Source: Berkiella_A sp050252335 (GTDB taxonomy: Bacteria; Pseudomonadota; Gammaproteobacteria; Berkiellales; Berkiellaceae). Taken from it: a DNA stretch of 64,000 nucleotides. Under the pieces are notes generated by a model. That model ran no database searches, was not told the origin of the DNA, and was given only the letters and a program-made list of their open reading frames with translations. Numbering within the stretch: the first letter of the stretch is position 1; each line of letters opens with the position of its first letter. Positions 31,598-39,592 of the stretch are shown here, in pieces. The stretch spans positions 65,508 to 129,507 of the forward strand of contig JBFWLB010000001.1 in assembly GCA_050252335.1 (NCBI GenBank), read 5' to 3'. The position numbers and the translations under genes are program-made.

Positions 31598-32566
31598 CTA
31601 ATAATTTCTTGCGACAATAAAATCAGCTAAATCATTTAAAGCTGCTTTATAGTCTGTGTCGGGAAGCAGTGTTAAAGCTTGTTTGGCATTTCTGATGGCT
31701 TCAGAAGCCAGGCGCATAGTGTAATCAATCGCACCACATGACACAATGCCACTCTGTATTTCAACTAATTTATCAGAGCCTTTGTTGAGAATGGCATTTT
31801 TAATGAGATCGACAAGCGCAGCGTCTCCATGTTGCATACCATAAATTAATGGGAGGGTAGCTTTGCCTTCTGCCAAATCGTCGCCAATATTTTTGCCCCA
31901 ATCTGGGTTATCGCCTTGATAATCTAGTAAGTCGTCGACTAACTGAAAGGCAATTCCAATATGCCTGCCATAGGAAGCCAGCATTTGTTTAATGGTACGA
32001 GATTGATTGCCCAACACAGCCCCAAGTTGGCAAGCTGCTTCAAAGAGTTTTGCTGTTTTATATTCAATGACGCGTAAATATTGTGCTTCACTGATGTCGG
32101 GCTGCTGTCTATGAGTTAGTTGTAAAACCTCTCCCTCGGCAATCACATTGGTGGTTTCGGCTAAGATCTCAGTGGCTTCTGAGTTCTTGAGCCTAGCAAT
32201 CATTTGAAAAGCACGAGAGTAGATGAAATCTCCAACTAAAACGGCTGAAGCGTTATCCCAGACAGCATTCGCTGTGGGTTTACCTCTACGTAAGAGGGAG
32301 CGATCGACAACATCGTCGTGTAGCAGGGTTGCCGTATGAATAAACTCTATGATGGTAGCCATTGTAATGGCTTCTTCGGATTGAGCATTGCATGCTTTAC
32401 TAGAAAGTAAAACGACTAAAGGGCGAATTCGTTTGCCGCCACTGTTGACAATATAATGCCCTATCTGGTTAACTGTCTCAACCTTGGATTCCAAACTACT
32501 GACAATAAGCGTGTCAACAGCTTGTAATTCGCTGCTTACACATTGTCGCAGGGGCTGAATAATCAT
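31598..32566 (-). CDS. ispB: Octaprenyl diphosphate synthase
   Basis: This 322-residue trans-polyprenyl synthase makes the side chain of ubiquinone. The first Asp-rich motif is LLHDDVVDRS (Asp84, Asp85, Asp88), the second is LVDDLLDYQGD, and GGKRIRP lies near residue 43. It is divergent from rplU-rpmA-obgE, a conserved gammaproteobacterial arrangement. Its product joins the same pathway as coq7. Confidence 0.95.
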   Translation of the reverse strand: MIIQPLRQCVSSELQAVDTLIVSSLESKVETVNQIGHYIVNSGGKRIRPLVVLLSSKACNAQSEEAITMATIIEFIHTATLLHDDVVDRSLLRRGKPTANAVWDNASAVLVGDFIYSRAFQMIARLKNSEATEILAETTNVIAEGEVLQLTHRQQPDISEAQYLRVIEYKTAKLFEAACQLGAVLGNQSRTIKQMLASYGRHIGIAFQLVDDLLDYQGDNPDWGKNIGDDLAEGKATLPLIYGMQHGDAALVDLIKNAILNKGSDKLVEIQSGIVSCGAIDYTMRLASEAIRNAKQALTLLPDTDYKAALNDLADFIVARNY

Positions 32567-32585
32567 GTGTTAACTTGCTTAATTA

Positions 32586-32615
32586 TTGAATAGTTTAGTT
32601 AGGATACACTAAATT
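32586..32615 (+). promoter_or_regulatory. Candidate rplU-rpmA promoter
   Basis: TTGAAT (32586-32591) and TAAATT (32610-32615) are 18 bp apart, followed by about 118 bp of leader before rplU. TTTAGT...ACTAAA inside it forms a short inverted repeat. The match is moderate and rests on sequence alone. Confidence 0.4.
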
Positions 32616-32733
32616 ATTGCTTTTTTGCTAAGAATTAAAGTAAAATTTTTGCCCTTGAGGCTTGAGATCCAATTACTCAAGTGAGTCGAGGCGAAAGCCA
32701 TATAAAAAAGTTAAAATAAATTTGGAGAGTTCT

Positions 32734-33069
32734 GTGAGTGAATTAAATCCCACTGCCGTCATCGCCACAGGGGGCAAGCAATACCGTGTTAAGGTTGGAC
32801 AAAAGCTCCAAGTTGAGAAGTTGGTTGGCGAACCAGGAAATAAATTTGTATTTAGCAAAGAATCTGTATTGCTTGTTAGTGAAGGCGAAAAAATCCAAGT
32901 AGGTGCTCCTTTCCTAGAGAAAGCCACGGTTGAAGCTAAAATTGTTCAACATGGCCGTGGTGATAAAGTAACCATTATCAAAATGAGAAGACGTAAAACC
33001 TACCGTCGTAAACAAGGGCATCGCCAAGCGTTTACTGAAATCGAAATTACTAATATACAAGCAGCATAA
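32734..33069 (+). CDS. rplU: 50S ribosomal protein L21
   Basis: This 111-residue L21 begins at GTG 32734, with GGAG six bases upstream. TGGKQYRVKVGQ, VVQ-type HGRGDKV and the basic block MRRRKTYRRKQGHRQ are diagnostic. An upstream in-frame TTG (32662) would add 24 residues unlike any L21. It is the first gene of rplU-rpmA-obgE. Confidence 0.95.
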   Translation: MSELNPTAVIATGGKQYRVKVGQKLQVEKLVGEPGNKFVFSKESVLLVSEGEKIQVGAPFLEKATVEAKIVQHGRGDKVTIIKMRRRKTYRRKQGHRQAFTEIEITNIQAA

Positions 33070-33121
33070 TCCTTTTCGAAGGTTGCTCGCTGCGTTAAAG
33101 AAAAAATGACAAGGGGCAGAA

Positions 33122-33409
33122 ATGGCACATAAGAAAGCAGGCGGTAGTACTCGCAATGGTCGAGATTCTAACCCGAAGTATTTAGGTGTTAAGCGTTATG
33201 GTGGTGAATGGGTAACTGCTGGCAGTATTATTGTCAGACAAAAAGGTACCAAATTTCATGCCGGTGTATTTGTAGGCCAAGGTAGCGATTATACTTTATT
33301 TGCAAAAGTATCAGGATATATTAGCTTTAAAGTGACAGGTCGATTGAATCGCCGCACTGTTAGTATTATCCCCGCTGACTCCGCACAACAAATTCCCGCA
33401 CAAGCTTAA
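33122..33409 (+). CDS. rpmA: 50S ribosomal protein L27
   Basis: This 95-residue protein has the L27 N-terminus MAHKKAGGSTRNGRDS that reaches the peptidyl-transferase centre, followed by KRYGGEWVTAGSIIVRQKGT. The N-terminus starts directly in the mature form, without the cleaved extension of Firmicutes. AAGGGG precedes the ATG. Confidence 0.97.
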   Translation: MAHKKAGGSTRNGRDSNPKYLGVKRYGGEWVTAGSIIVRQKGTKFHAGVFVGQGSDYTLFAKVSGYISFKVTGRLNRRTVSIIPADSAQQIPAQA

Positions 33410-33425
33410 TTTAGAGTAATTCTCA

Positions 33426-33460
33426 AGACCTTTTGCTAAAGTGTATTTAGTAGAAGGTCT
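33426..33460 (+). terminator. 15-bp hairpin between rpmA and obgE
   Basis: AGACCTTTTGCTAAA (33426-33440) pairs with TTTAGTAGAAGGTCT (33446-33460) at 13 Watson-Crick positions plus wobbles, around a five-base loop. There is no long T-tract, so it may only partly reduce read-through into obgE or act as a processing site. Confidence 0.55.
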
Positions 33461-33486
33461 TCAATAAAGTAGTAAAGCATCAAGAT

Positions 33487-34554
33487 ATGAAATTCGTCGA
33501 CGAAGCAATCATCCGTGTTCAAGCTGGTAAAGGTGGTAATGGCTCCTCTAGTTTTAGACGTGAGAAATTTGTGCCCTTTGGTGGCCCTGATGGCGGAGAT
33601 GGTGGCAAAGGCGGTAATGTATATCTTGTAGCAGATGCCTCCATCAACACCTTAATTGATTTTCGTTATCAAACCGTTTTTCAAGCTAAAAGTGGCGATT
33701 GTGGTCATGGTAAACAGTGCCGTGGTCATGATGGTGAATCGTGCTGGGTAAAGGTTCCTGCTGGGACTATCATCAGAGATGAGGAAACTCAGGAAATCTT
33801 GGCTGAATTAATCACCGATGGCCAAACGATGTTGATAGCCCAAGGTGGGGCACGTGGTTTAGGGAATGTGCATTTTAAAACCTCTACGAACCGCGCACCA
33901 CGCAAGACTACCAAGGGTAAGCCGGGTGAAGAACGTAAATTACGTTTGGAGCTACAATTGCTTGCCGATGTCGGGGTTGTAGGCTTTCCGAATGCAGGCA
34001 AATCAACGCTTATTCAAGCGGTATCCAATGCCACGACCAAAGTTGCAGATTATCCTTTTACAACGACTTATCCTCAATTAGGCACAGTAAGCCTTGATGG
34101 TTCAACCCGTTTTGTTATTGCAGATATCCCTGGCCTTATAGAAGGCGCCCATTTAGGAGCGGGGTTAGGTTTACAATTTTTAAAGCACCTCACACGTACA
34201 CACCTTCTTTTGCACATTGTTGATATGCTAGAAGAAGATTGCTTCAACAATATTTTGTTGATTGAAGAAGAATTAAAAATGTTCAGCCCTGAGCTATTAG
34301 AAAAGCCACGTTGGTTGGTACTCAATAAAGCGGATTGTGTTGACGCTGCAAGCATTGATGAGCTTAAGCAGCGTATTCGTGCCCACAAAGGTGAAGACAC
34401 GCCTATTTTTGTTATTTCTGCTGCTGAGCGTAGAGGTACACTGGAAATGTGTAAAGAGATTGCGCAAGCATTACTTGTTTACAGACAAGCATTTGCCAAT
34501 AGAGTAGAGAATGAGAGCACAGAATTTCAAAACACAGAAATTCAAGATTGGTAA
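33487..34554 (+). CDS. obgE: GTPase ObgE/CgtA
   Basis: This 355-residue ribosome-assembly GTPase has the glycine-rich Obg fold at 1-158 (GKGGNGSSSFRREKFVPFGGPDGGDGG in two blocks), then the G domain with GFPNAGKST (G1), DYPFTT (G2), DIPGLIEGA (G3), NKADC (G4) and ISA (G5). The C-terminal tail is short and acidic. It is third in the rplU-rpmA-obgE group. Confidence 0.97.
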   Translation: MKFVDEAIIRVQAGKGGNGSSSFRREKFVPFGGPDGGDGGKGGNVYLVADASINTLIDFRYQTVFQAKSGDCGHGKQCRGHDGESCWVKVPAGTIIRDEETQEILAELITDGQTMLIAQGGARGLGNVHFKTSTNRAPRKTTKGKPGEERKLRLELQLLADVGVVGFPNAGKSTLIQAVSNATTKVADYPFTTTYPQLGTVSLDGSTRFVIADIPGLIEGAHLGAGLGLQFLKHLTRTHLLLHIVDMLEEDCFNNILLIEEELKMFSPELLEKPRWLVLNKADCVDAASIDELKQRIRAHKGEDTPIFVISAAERRGTLEMCKEIAQALLVYRQAFANRVENESTEFQNTEIQDW

Positions 34555-34591
34555 CAGGCCTCAAGCAGTAGATTAGCGCTTTGTTCTGCTG

Positions 34592-35482
34592 CTATTTATT
34601 CTGATCAATGGCTTCTGTGGTTACTGCGTCTTTCATCACAACAATACTAATGCGACGATTCTTTGGATTATGTGGATTTCTAGCATCCAGCAAAATGGAA
34701 GCGCCATATCCCATTACCCTTAATATTTTATCCTTTGGCATGCCTGCGGCTTCCAGTTCTCGACGTGCTGAATTTGCGCGATTGGATGAGAGATCCCAGT
34801 TGCTCTTTCTCACATCTTCAGAATTATATTCAAATCCATCGGTATGACCAATAATGCTTATTTTATTAGGAATTTGCATGAAAAGAGGTGCAAGTGATCT
34901 AAGTACAGGCCTGATTTCGGGTTCTAATTCATCACTACTCATCGCAAACATTGGGCGCTCTTCATTATCAATAACCTGAATGCGCAAGCCTTCATAGGTG
35001 ATATCTACCTTAATTTGGTCTTTATATTTAGAGACCTCGGGCGTACTGTTAATCATATTTTCAATAGCGCCTTTCATTTTCTGTAAATGTTCTAGCTCTT
35101 TTTGTTTTCTAACATCGTCCATGGTTTTCGTATCTGGTTTAGAAGGAAGGGCGTTTTTTTCCTTTTCTTTTTCTCGTTCCGTTGTGTCAATTTTAGGCTG
35201 TAATACAGTTTTAGGTGTGATCTCTGCTAAGTTATCGCCACCTTTATTGAGAATTTTGAGCGGCTGTTTAAAGTATTCGGCAATACCTTCTAGTTTTGAT
35301 TTGTTCACAGAGCTTACTAGCCACATCAATAGAAAGAAGGCCATCATGGCGGTTACAAAGTCGGCATAAGCAATTTTCCAGGCACCGCCATGATGACCAC
35401 CACTGACCTTCTTAATTTTCTTTATCACAATCAATGGAGGCTTTTCTTCTGTGGCACCTGTTCCAGGTATTATTTCTGCCAT
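34592..35482 (-). CDS. motB: Flagellar motor stator protein MotB
   Basis: This 296-residue protein has one membrane helix (about 38-58) with the proton-carrying Asp41 in YADFVTAMMAFFLLMW. A plug/linker is followed by a C-terminal OmpA-type peptidoglycan-binding domain (ISIIGHTDGFEYN, SNRANSARRELEAAG, GYGASILLD). It anchors the stator to the wall. It overlaps nothing but starts three bases after motA ends. No other flagellar genes are in the window. Confidence 0.95.
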   Translation of the reverse strand: MAEIIPGTGATEEKPPLIVIKKIKKVSGGHHGGAWKIAYADFVTAMMAFFLLMWLVSSVNKSKLEGIAEYFKQPLKILNKGGDNLAEITPKTVLQPKIDTTEREKEKEKNALPSKPDTKTMDDVRKQKELEHLQKMKGAIENMINSTPEVSKYKDQIKVDITYEGLRIQVIDNEERPMFAMSSDELEPEIRPVLRSLAPLFMQIPNKISIIGHTDGFEYNSEDVRKSNWDLSSNRANSARRELEAAGMPKDKILRVMGYGASILLDARNPHNPKNRRISIVVMKDAVTTEAIDQNK

Positions 35483-35485
35483 ATT

Positions 35486-36373
35486 TTATGTGCTCGCGCT
35501 TGCGCTATTACGTGTTGCTTTTTTAACTTCTTCTAGCATTTCGTCTAGTTGTTTTGCAGAGGGGCGTTCTGTAGAGAATAGAATTTTACGACCAAATTCT
35601 ATGGCTGTTTGATTTGAGCACTTATGCATTTGTGCAAGTATGACCAATTTAATACATTGAAACATTTGAGTACTTTCATTGGCGCGTTGCTCCATGATGA
35701 CCGCTAATGGGCCGATAAACCCATAACCGAGCAAAATACCCAAGAAAGTTCCAACCAGTGCAGCTGCAATTAACATACCGAGTTCTGCGGGCGGCAAGCT
35801 GATAGATTCCATGGTATGTACAACCCCCATTACGGCGGCAACGATACCAAAGGCAGGCATACCATCAGCGAGCTTAGCGATAGCATGTGAAGGCATAAGT
35901 GCTTCGTGGTGATGCGTTTCAATTTCGTTATCCATCAGATTTTCAACATGGTGCACACTGAGATCTTCATTAATGATCATGCGGAAATAGTCACAGATAA
36001 ATTCTACAACATGGTGATTGGCTAATATTTTAGGATAGGCAGAAAAAATAGGGCTTTCGTGAGGATTTTCTAAGTCAGCCTCTAAGGAAATAGAGCCTTG
36101 ATGATGGATTTTTACCAGCAGGGAATAGAGTACGCTTAAGAGCTGCGCATAAGTGGCTTTATTGTATTTAGAAGGCAAAAAAGCACGACCTAGCTCTTTA
36201 AGGGTGGCTTTGAGTACTTTGCCACTATTACTACAGATAAAGGCGCCAGTGGCGGCACCACCAATCATTAATAATTCTACAGGTTGAAATAAGGCTGCTA
36301 GATGGCCTCCTGCTAATGCATAGCCGCCGAAAACAGAAGCCAATACAGCTAAATACCCAATGAGGATCAGCAT
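35486..36373 (-). CDS. motA: Flagellar motor stator protein MotA
   Basis: This 295-residue four-helix membrane protein forms the proton channel with MotB. Hallmarks are GGAATGAFICSNS, DGMPAFGIVAAVMGVVHTM and LGILLGYGFIGPLA; the cytoplasmic loop (about 60-165) interacts with FliG. It is the first gene of a motA-motB pair. No classic flagellar class-3 promoter was identified upstream. Confidence 0.95.
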   Translation of the reverse strand: MLILIGYLAVLASVFGGYALAGGHLAALFQPVELLMIGGAATGAFICSNSGKVLKATLKELGRAFLPSKYNKATYAQLLSVLYSLLVKIHHQGSISLEADLENPHESPIFSAYPKILANHHVVEFICDYFRMIINEDLSVHHVENLMDNEIETHHHEALMPSHAIAKLADGMPAFGIVAAVMGVVHTMESISLPPAELGMLIAAALVGTFLGILLGYGFIGPLAVIMEQRANESTQMFQCIKLVILAQMHKCSNQTAIEFGRKILFSTERPSAKQLDEMLEEVKKATRNSASAST

Positions 36374-36687
36374 ATTTTAAAACCCATGTCCTTATGTTTT
36401 TTGCTTATCTATGGCTGCGTAGATTCGCCATCCGCATTGATATGGTGTAATGCACAATATCATCCCCTGCGGAGCAAGAATTTATTTGATTATACACATA
36501 TATTTTAAGAGCAGCCAAGAGGGGAGATATAGCTAACTGAAGTATAGCTACTGTTTTGCGATCAACCAATGAGAGAAGATATATAGAAAAAAGTCAACAA
36601 AGTAACTTTTTAACATGACTAAGCTACAACCCCTTTGCTTTAGGAATGTTAAAGCAAAGGGAGTAAATCGGGTACCTGGGCAGGGTT
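36374..36687. terminator. motA upstream region with rpsT terminator hairpin
   Basis: The 314 bp between motA and rpsT carry no gene. The clear structure is CCCTTTGCTTTA (36631-36642) paired perfectly with TAAAGCAAAGGG (36650-36661), a 12-bp stem with a seven-base loop, placed 27 bases after the rpsT stop on its own strand. A shorter inverted pair GATATGG...ATATCATC lies near 36441-36466. The rest is AT-rich and should hold the motA promoter. Confidence 0.6.
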
Positions 36688-36954
36688 TTATGCAGCCAGT
36701 GCCAAAACTTTCTTATTTAATCTGCTTTTATGACGTGCAGCTTTATTCTTATGAATTAAACCCTTAATCACTAAACGATCAATATAAGAGGTCGCTATTT
36801 GATATTCTGTTTGTGCTTTGCCATGATCGCCAGTAGCGATAGTAAGCAGTACTTTTTTAACATGCGTGTACATTCTTGAAACTTGCCACTTATTTTCTTG
36901 GCGGCGTTTTTCATTTTGACGTGCTCTTTTTTTAGCCTGTTTTGTATTAGCCAA
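36688..36954 (-). CDS. rpsT: 30S ribosomal protein S20 (TTG start)
   Basis: This 88-residue S20 begins, by alignment to the family (ANTKQAKKRARQNEKRR), at TTG 36954, with GGGG nine bases upstream. The upstream ATG 36990 would add 12 unrelated residues. Later HKNKAARHKSRLNKKV is diagnostic. E. coli rpsT also uses TTG, and there it supports autoregulation. It is divergent from murJ as in many gammaproteobacteria. Confidence 0.95.
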   Translation of the reverse strand: MANTKQAKKRARQNEKRRQENKWQVSRMYTHVKKVLLTIATGDHGKAQTEYQIATSYIDRLVIKGLIHKNKAARHKSRLNKKVLALAA

Positions 36955-37057
36955 AGTATTTATCCCCGAAGCTGTTTCGAAAGCTTGCAATCATCGCTAT
37001 TTTAGTTTGAGATGTCAATGTTTTAAATAGGCCTTTATTAGGATCCGAACACTCACT

Positions 37058-38608
37058 ATGAGCAAACAGTTATTAAAGTCCACTAGCACAGTTAGTGCAA
37101 TGACATTTTTTTCCAGAATCTTGGGCTTCATTCGAGATATGGTGGTTGCGCATATGTTTGGAGCCAGTGCAGGGTTAGACGCTTTCTTGGTGGCGTTTAA
37201 AATACCGAATTTCATGCGTAGGCTCTTTGCTGAGGGCGCATTCTCACAAGCCTTTGTCCCTGTCCTTAGCGAAACGGTTGCGGTTAAATCCCAGCCTGAA
37301 GTGCAATTCTTAATTGATAGAGTCTGTGGTTGTTTATTGTTAGTTTTGACGCTGATTACCATCTTGGGATGCGTGGGGGCACCTTTTTTAATTACGTTGT
37401 TTGCCCCTGGATTTAATGAAAATCCAAAGCAATTTGCTTTAGCTTCTGAGATGCTGCGTTGGACTTTCCCTTATTTATTACTGATTTCAATGACCGCGTT
37501 TTTCTCAGGAATTCAAAATGCGCACAATCGCTTTGCATTACCTGCGTTGACGCCTGTTCTCTTAAATATAAGTATGATTTTTGCGGCGCTCTATTTGACG
37601 GGTTTTGCCGCTGATCCAGTCATCGCGCTTGCATGGGGCGTTTTATTAGGTGGCTTTTTGCAATTGTTTTTTCAATTGCCTGCTATTTATAAATTAGGTC
37701 TTTTGCCAAAGCCTAAAATTGCTTTCTTTGATCCAAATGTGAAAAAAGTATTAAAATTAATGTTGCCTGCACTTATTGGGGCTTCTGTGATGCAAATCAA
37801 TTTATTAGTCGATACGATTTTTGCATCTTTTCTGCCGGCAGGTAGTTTAACTTGGCTATATTATTCCGATAGATTGCTTGAGTTTCCGGTTGGTATGTTT
37901 GGTGTGGCGCTGGCCACAGTGGTGTTGCCTCATCTCTCTAAGCAATATGCAAACAAAAATGATTATGCTTTTTCAGATAGTATTGATTGGGCATTTAGAG
38001 TAATTTTATTAATTGGTATTCCATGCACTCTTGGTTTGATTCTGCTTGCAAAACCTATTTTATCAACTTTATTCCAGTACGGGCGTTTTACGGCACAAGA
38101 TGTGATTTTCACAAGCTATAGTTTAATGGCGCTTTCTCTAGGGTTGGTGGGGTTTTTAGTTGTTAAAATCATGGTCTCAGCTTTTTATGCGCGCCAAAAT
38201 ACTAAGTTACCCTTAAAAGTTGCGTTGGTTGCGATTAGCTGTAATGTGATTTTTAATTTTATATTAATTGGCCCTTTTAAGCATGCTGGTTTAGCTTTGG
38301 CCTCGACTTTGTCTCAAGCTGTTCAGCTTAGCATTTTGCTATATGTGCTTCTCAAATTGAAACATTACATGCCCTCGAAGGGTTGGCTAAAATATGTATT
38401 TCGCTTAGTGCTTGCCAATACATGCATGATTGCTTTTCTGGTTGTCTTAAGCCCAGAGGCTGATGCATGGTTGGAAAATTCTGGATTATGGCGCGGGTAT
38501 CAGCTAGGCATTTTAGTGGCGGGTTCTGTTGTGGTATATGGCGCCGCCCTATGGGTTGTAGGCTTGCGATTTACACATTTTAATATGAGAGCACTTTCTC
38601 AATCATAA
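37058..38608 (+). CDS. murJ: Lipid II flippase MurJ
   Basis: This 516-residue protein has 14 predicted spans of the MOP superfamily. It moves lipid II across the inner membrane for peptidoglycan synthesis. The N-terminal FFSRILGFIRDMVVAHMFG and FRRLFAEGAFSQAFVPVL-type block are characteristic. It heads the murJ-ribF-ileS-lspA-ispH run. Confidence 0.96.
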   Translation: MSKQLLKSTSTVSAMTFFSRILGFIRDMVVAHMFGASAGLDAFLVAFKIPNFMRRLFAEGAFSQAFVPVLSETVAVKSQPEVQFLIDRVCGCLLLVLTLITILGCVGAPFLITLFAPGFNENPKQFALASEMLRWTFPYLLLISMTAFFSGIQNAHNRFALPALTPVLLNISMIFAALYLTGFAADPVIALAWGVLLGGFLQLFFQLPAIYKLGLLPKPKIAFFDPNVKKVLKLMLPALIGASVMQINLLVDTIFASFLPAGSLTWLYYSDRLLEFPVGMFGVALATVVLPHLSKQYANKNDYAFSDSIDWAFRVILLIGIPCTLGLILLAKPILSTLFQYGRFTAQDVIFTSYSLMALSLGLVGFLVVKIMVSAFYARQNTKLPLKVALVAISCNVIFNFILIGPFKHAGLALASTLSQAVQLSILLYVLLKLKHYMPSKGWLKYVFRLVLANTCMIAFLVVLSPEADAWLENSGLWRGYQLGILVAGSVVVYGAALWVVGLRFTHFNMRALSQS

Positions 38609-38624
38609 GGCGTAAAGGATAGAT

Positions 38625-39557
38625 ATGCAGTTGTTTCGTGACATTCAATCAATGGCGCTAAATGCCTCTGTAGTAACCATTGGTAATTTTGATGGATTGC
38701 ATTTAGGACATCAAAACTTAATTACAAAGACATTCCTTCAAGCACAGAGTCTAGAAATCCCTTCTGTTGTATTGAGCTTCGAACCATTGCCATATATTTA
38801 TTTTAAGCCAACAACTTTGCATCAAATCATGCCGCTTCGAACGAAGTATCATCTTTTAAAAAAATGGCCTATCGATTATTTGGGGTTGTTAGCCTTTAAT
38901 GAGAAATTGGCTACTGTGAGCGCAGAAGCTTTTGTAGAAGACTATTTAGTCAAAGCATTGGGTGTGCGCGTTCTGAATATGGGGCAAGATTTTCAATTTG
39001 GTTACCAGAAGCGTGGTAATGTTGAGCTTTTGCAGAAGATGGGGCAGCAGCATGGATTTCGAGTCAATGTGTTGTCGGATGTAGTTGTGCATGGAGAGAA
39101 AGTAAGTAGTTCAAAAATTCGGCAAGCATTGATTGTGGGAGATATTGAGCGCGCGAATCAATTATTAGGTTATTCCTTTACCTTGATTGCTCGAGTCCAA
39201 AGTGGCAAAAAATTGGGGAGAACACTTGGTTTTCCAACCGCTAATCTTGCGCTTGCCCCTAAATCAATTTTATTAAATGGTGTTTATATTTGTTGGGCTA
39301 TTGTGGGTGAGCAGAAGTATCCGGCAGTTTGCAATGTGGGATATCAGCCTACGGTCAATAGTTTTAGAAAAAAAGTAGAGGTACATCTCTTAGACTATAC
39401 GGGTAATTTGTATGGCCAATATTTGAAAGTGGAATTTTTGAAAAAAATTCGCAATGAACAAAAATTTCAGAATGTTTCCGAACTGATAGAGCGAATTAAA
39501 CATGATACACTAGTGGCGAAAGAATTTTTCGCAAAACAAGTAAGTTCTCAATTATAG
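38625..39557 (+). CDS. ribF: Bifunctional riboflavin kinase / FAD synthetase
   Basis: This 310-residue protein has an N-terminal FMN adenylyltransferase domain (GNFDGLHLGHQ near residue 22) and a C-terminal riboflavin kinase domain (about 180-305) with GRTLGFPTANLAL and NVGYQPTV. It converts riboflavin to FMN and FAD. It starts 16 bp after murJ and 35 bp before ileS. Confidence 0.96.
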   Translation: MQLFRDIQSMALNASVVTIGNFDGLHLGHQNLITKTFLQAQSLEIPSVVLSFEPLPYIYFKPTTLHQIMPLRTKYHLLKKWPIDYLGLLAFNEKLATVSAEAFVEDYLVKALGVRVLNMGQDFQFGYQKRGNVELLQKMGQQHGFRVNVLSDVVVHGEKVSSSKIRQALIVGDIERANQLLGYSFTLIARVQSGKKLGRTLGFPTANLALAPKSILLNGVYICWAIVGEQKYPAVCNVGYQPTVNSFRKKVEVHLLDYTGNLYGQYLKVEFLKKIRNEQKFQNVSELIERIKHDTLVAKEFFAKQVSSQL

Positions 39558-39592
39558 ATTCAAATGTTGTTTGAATAACTTAAGGCCAAATC

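Noticed and set aside
31244..31630. Open frame of 128 codons on the plus strand
   Set aside because: It runs through the tRNA-Pro gene and three palindromic repeat copies into the ispB end; Cys-rich repeated VHSGC segments come from the repeat, not from a protein family.
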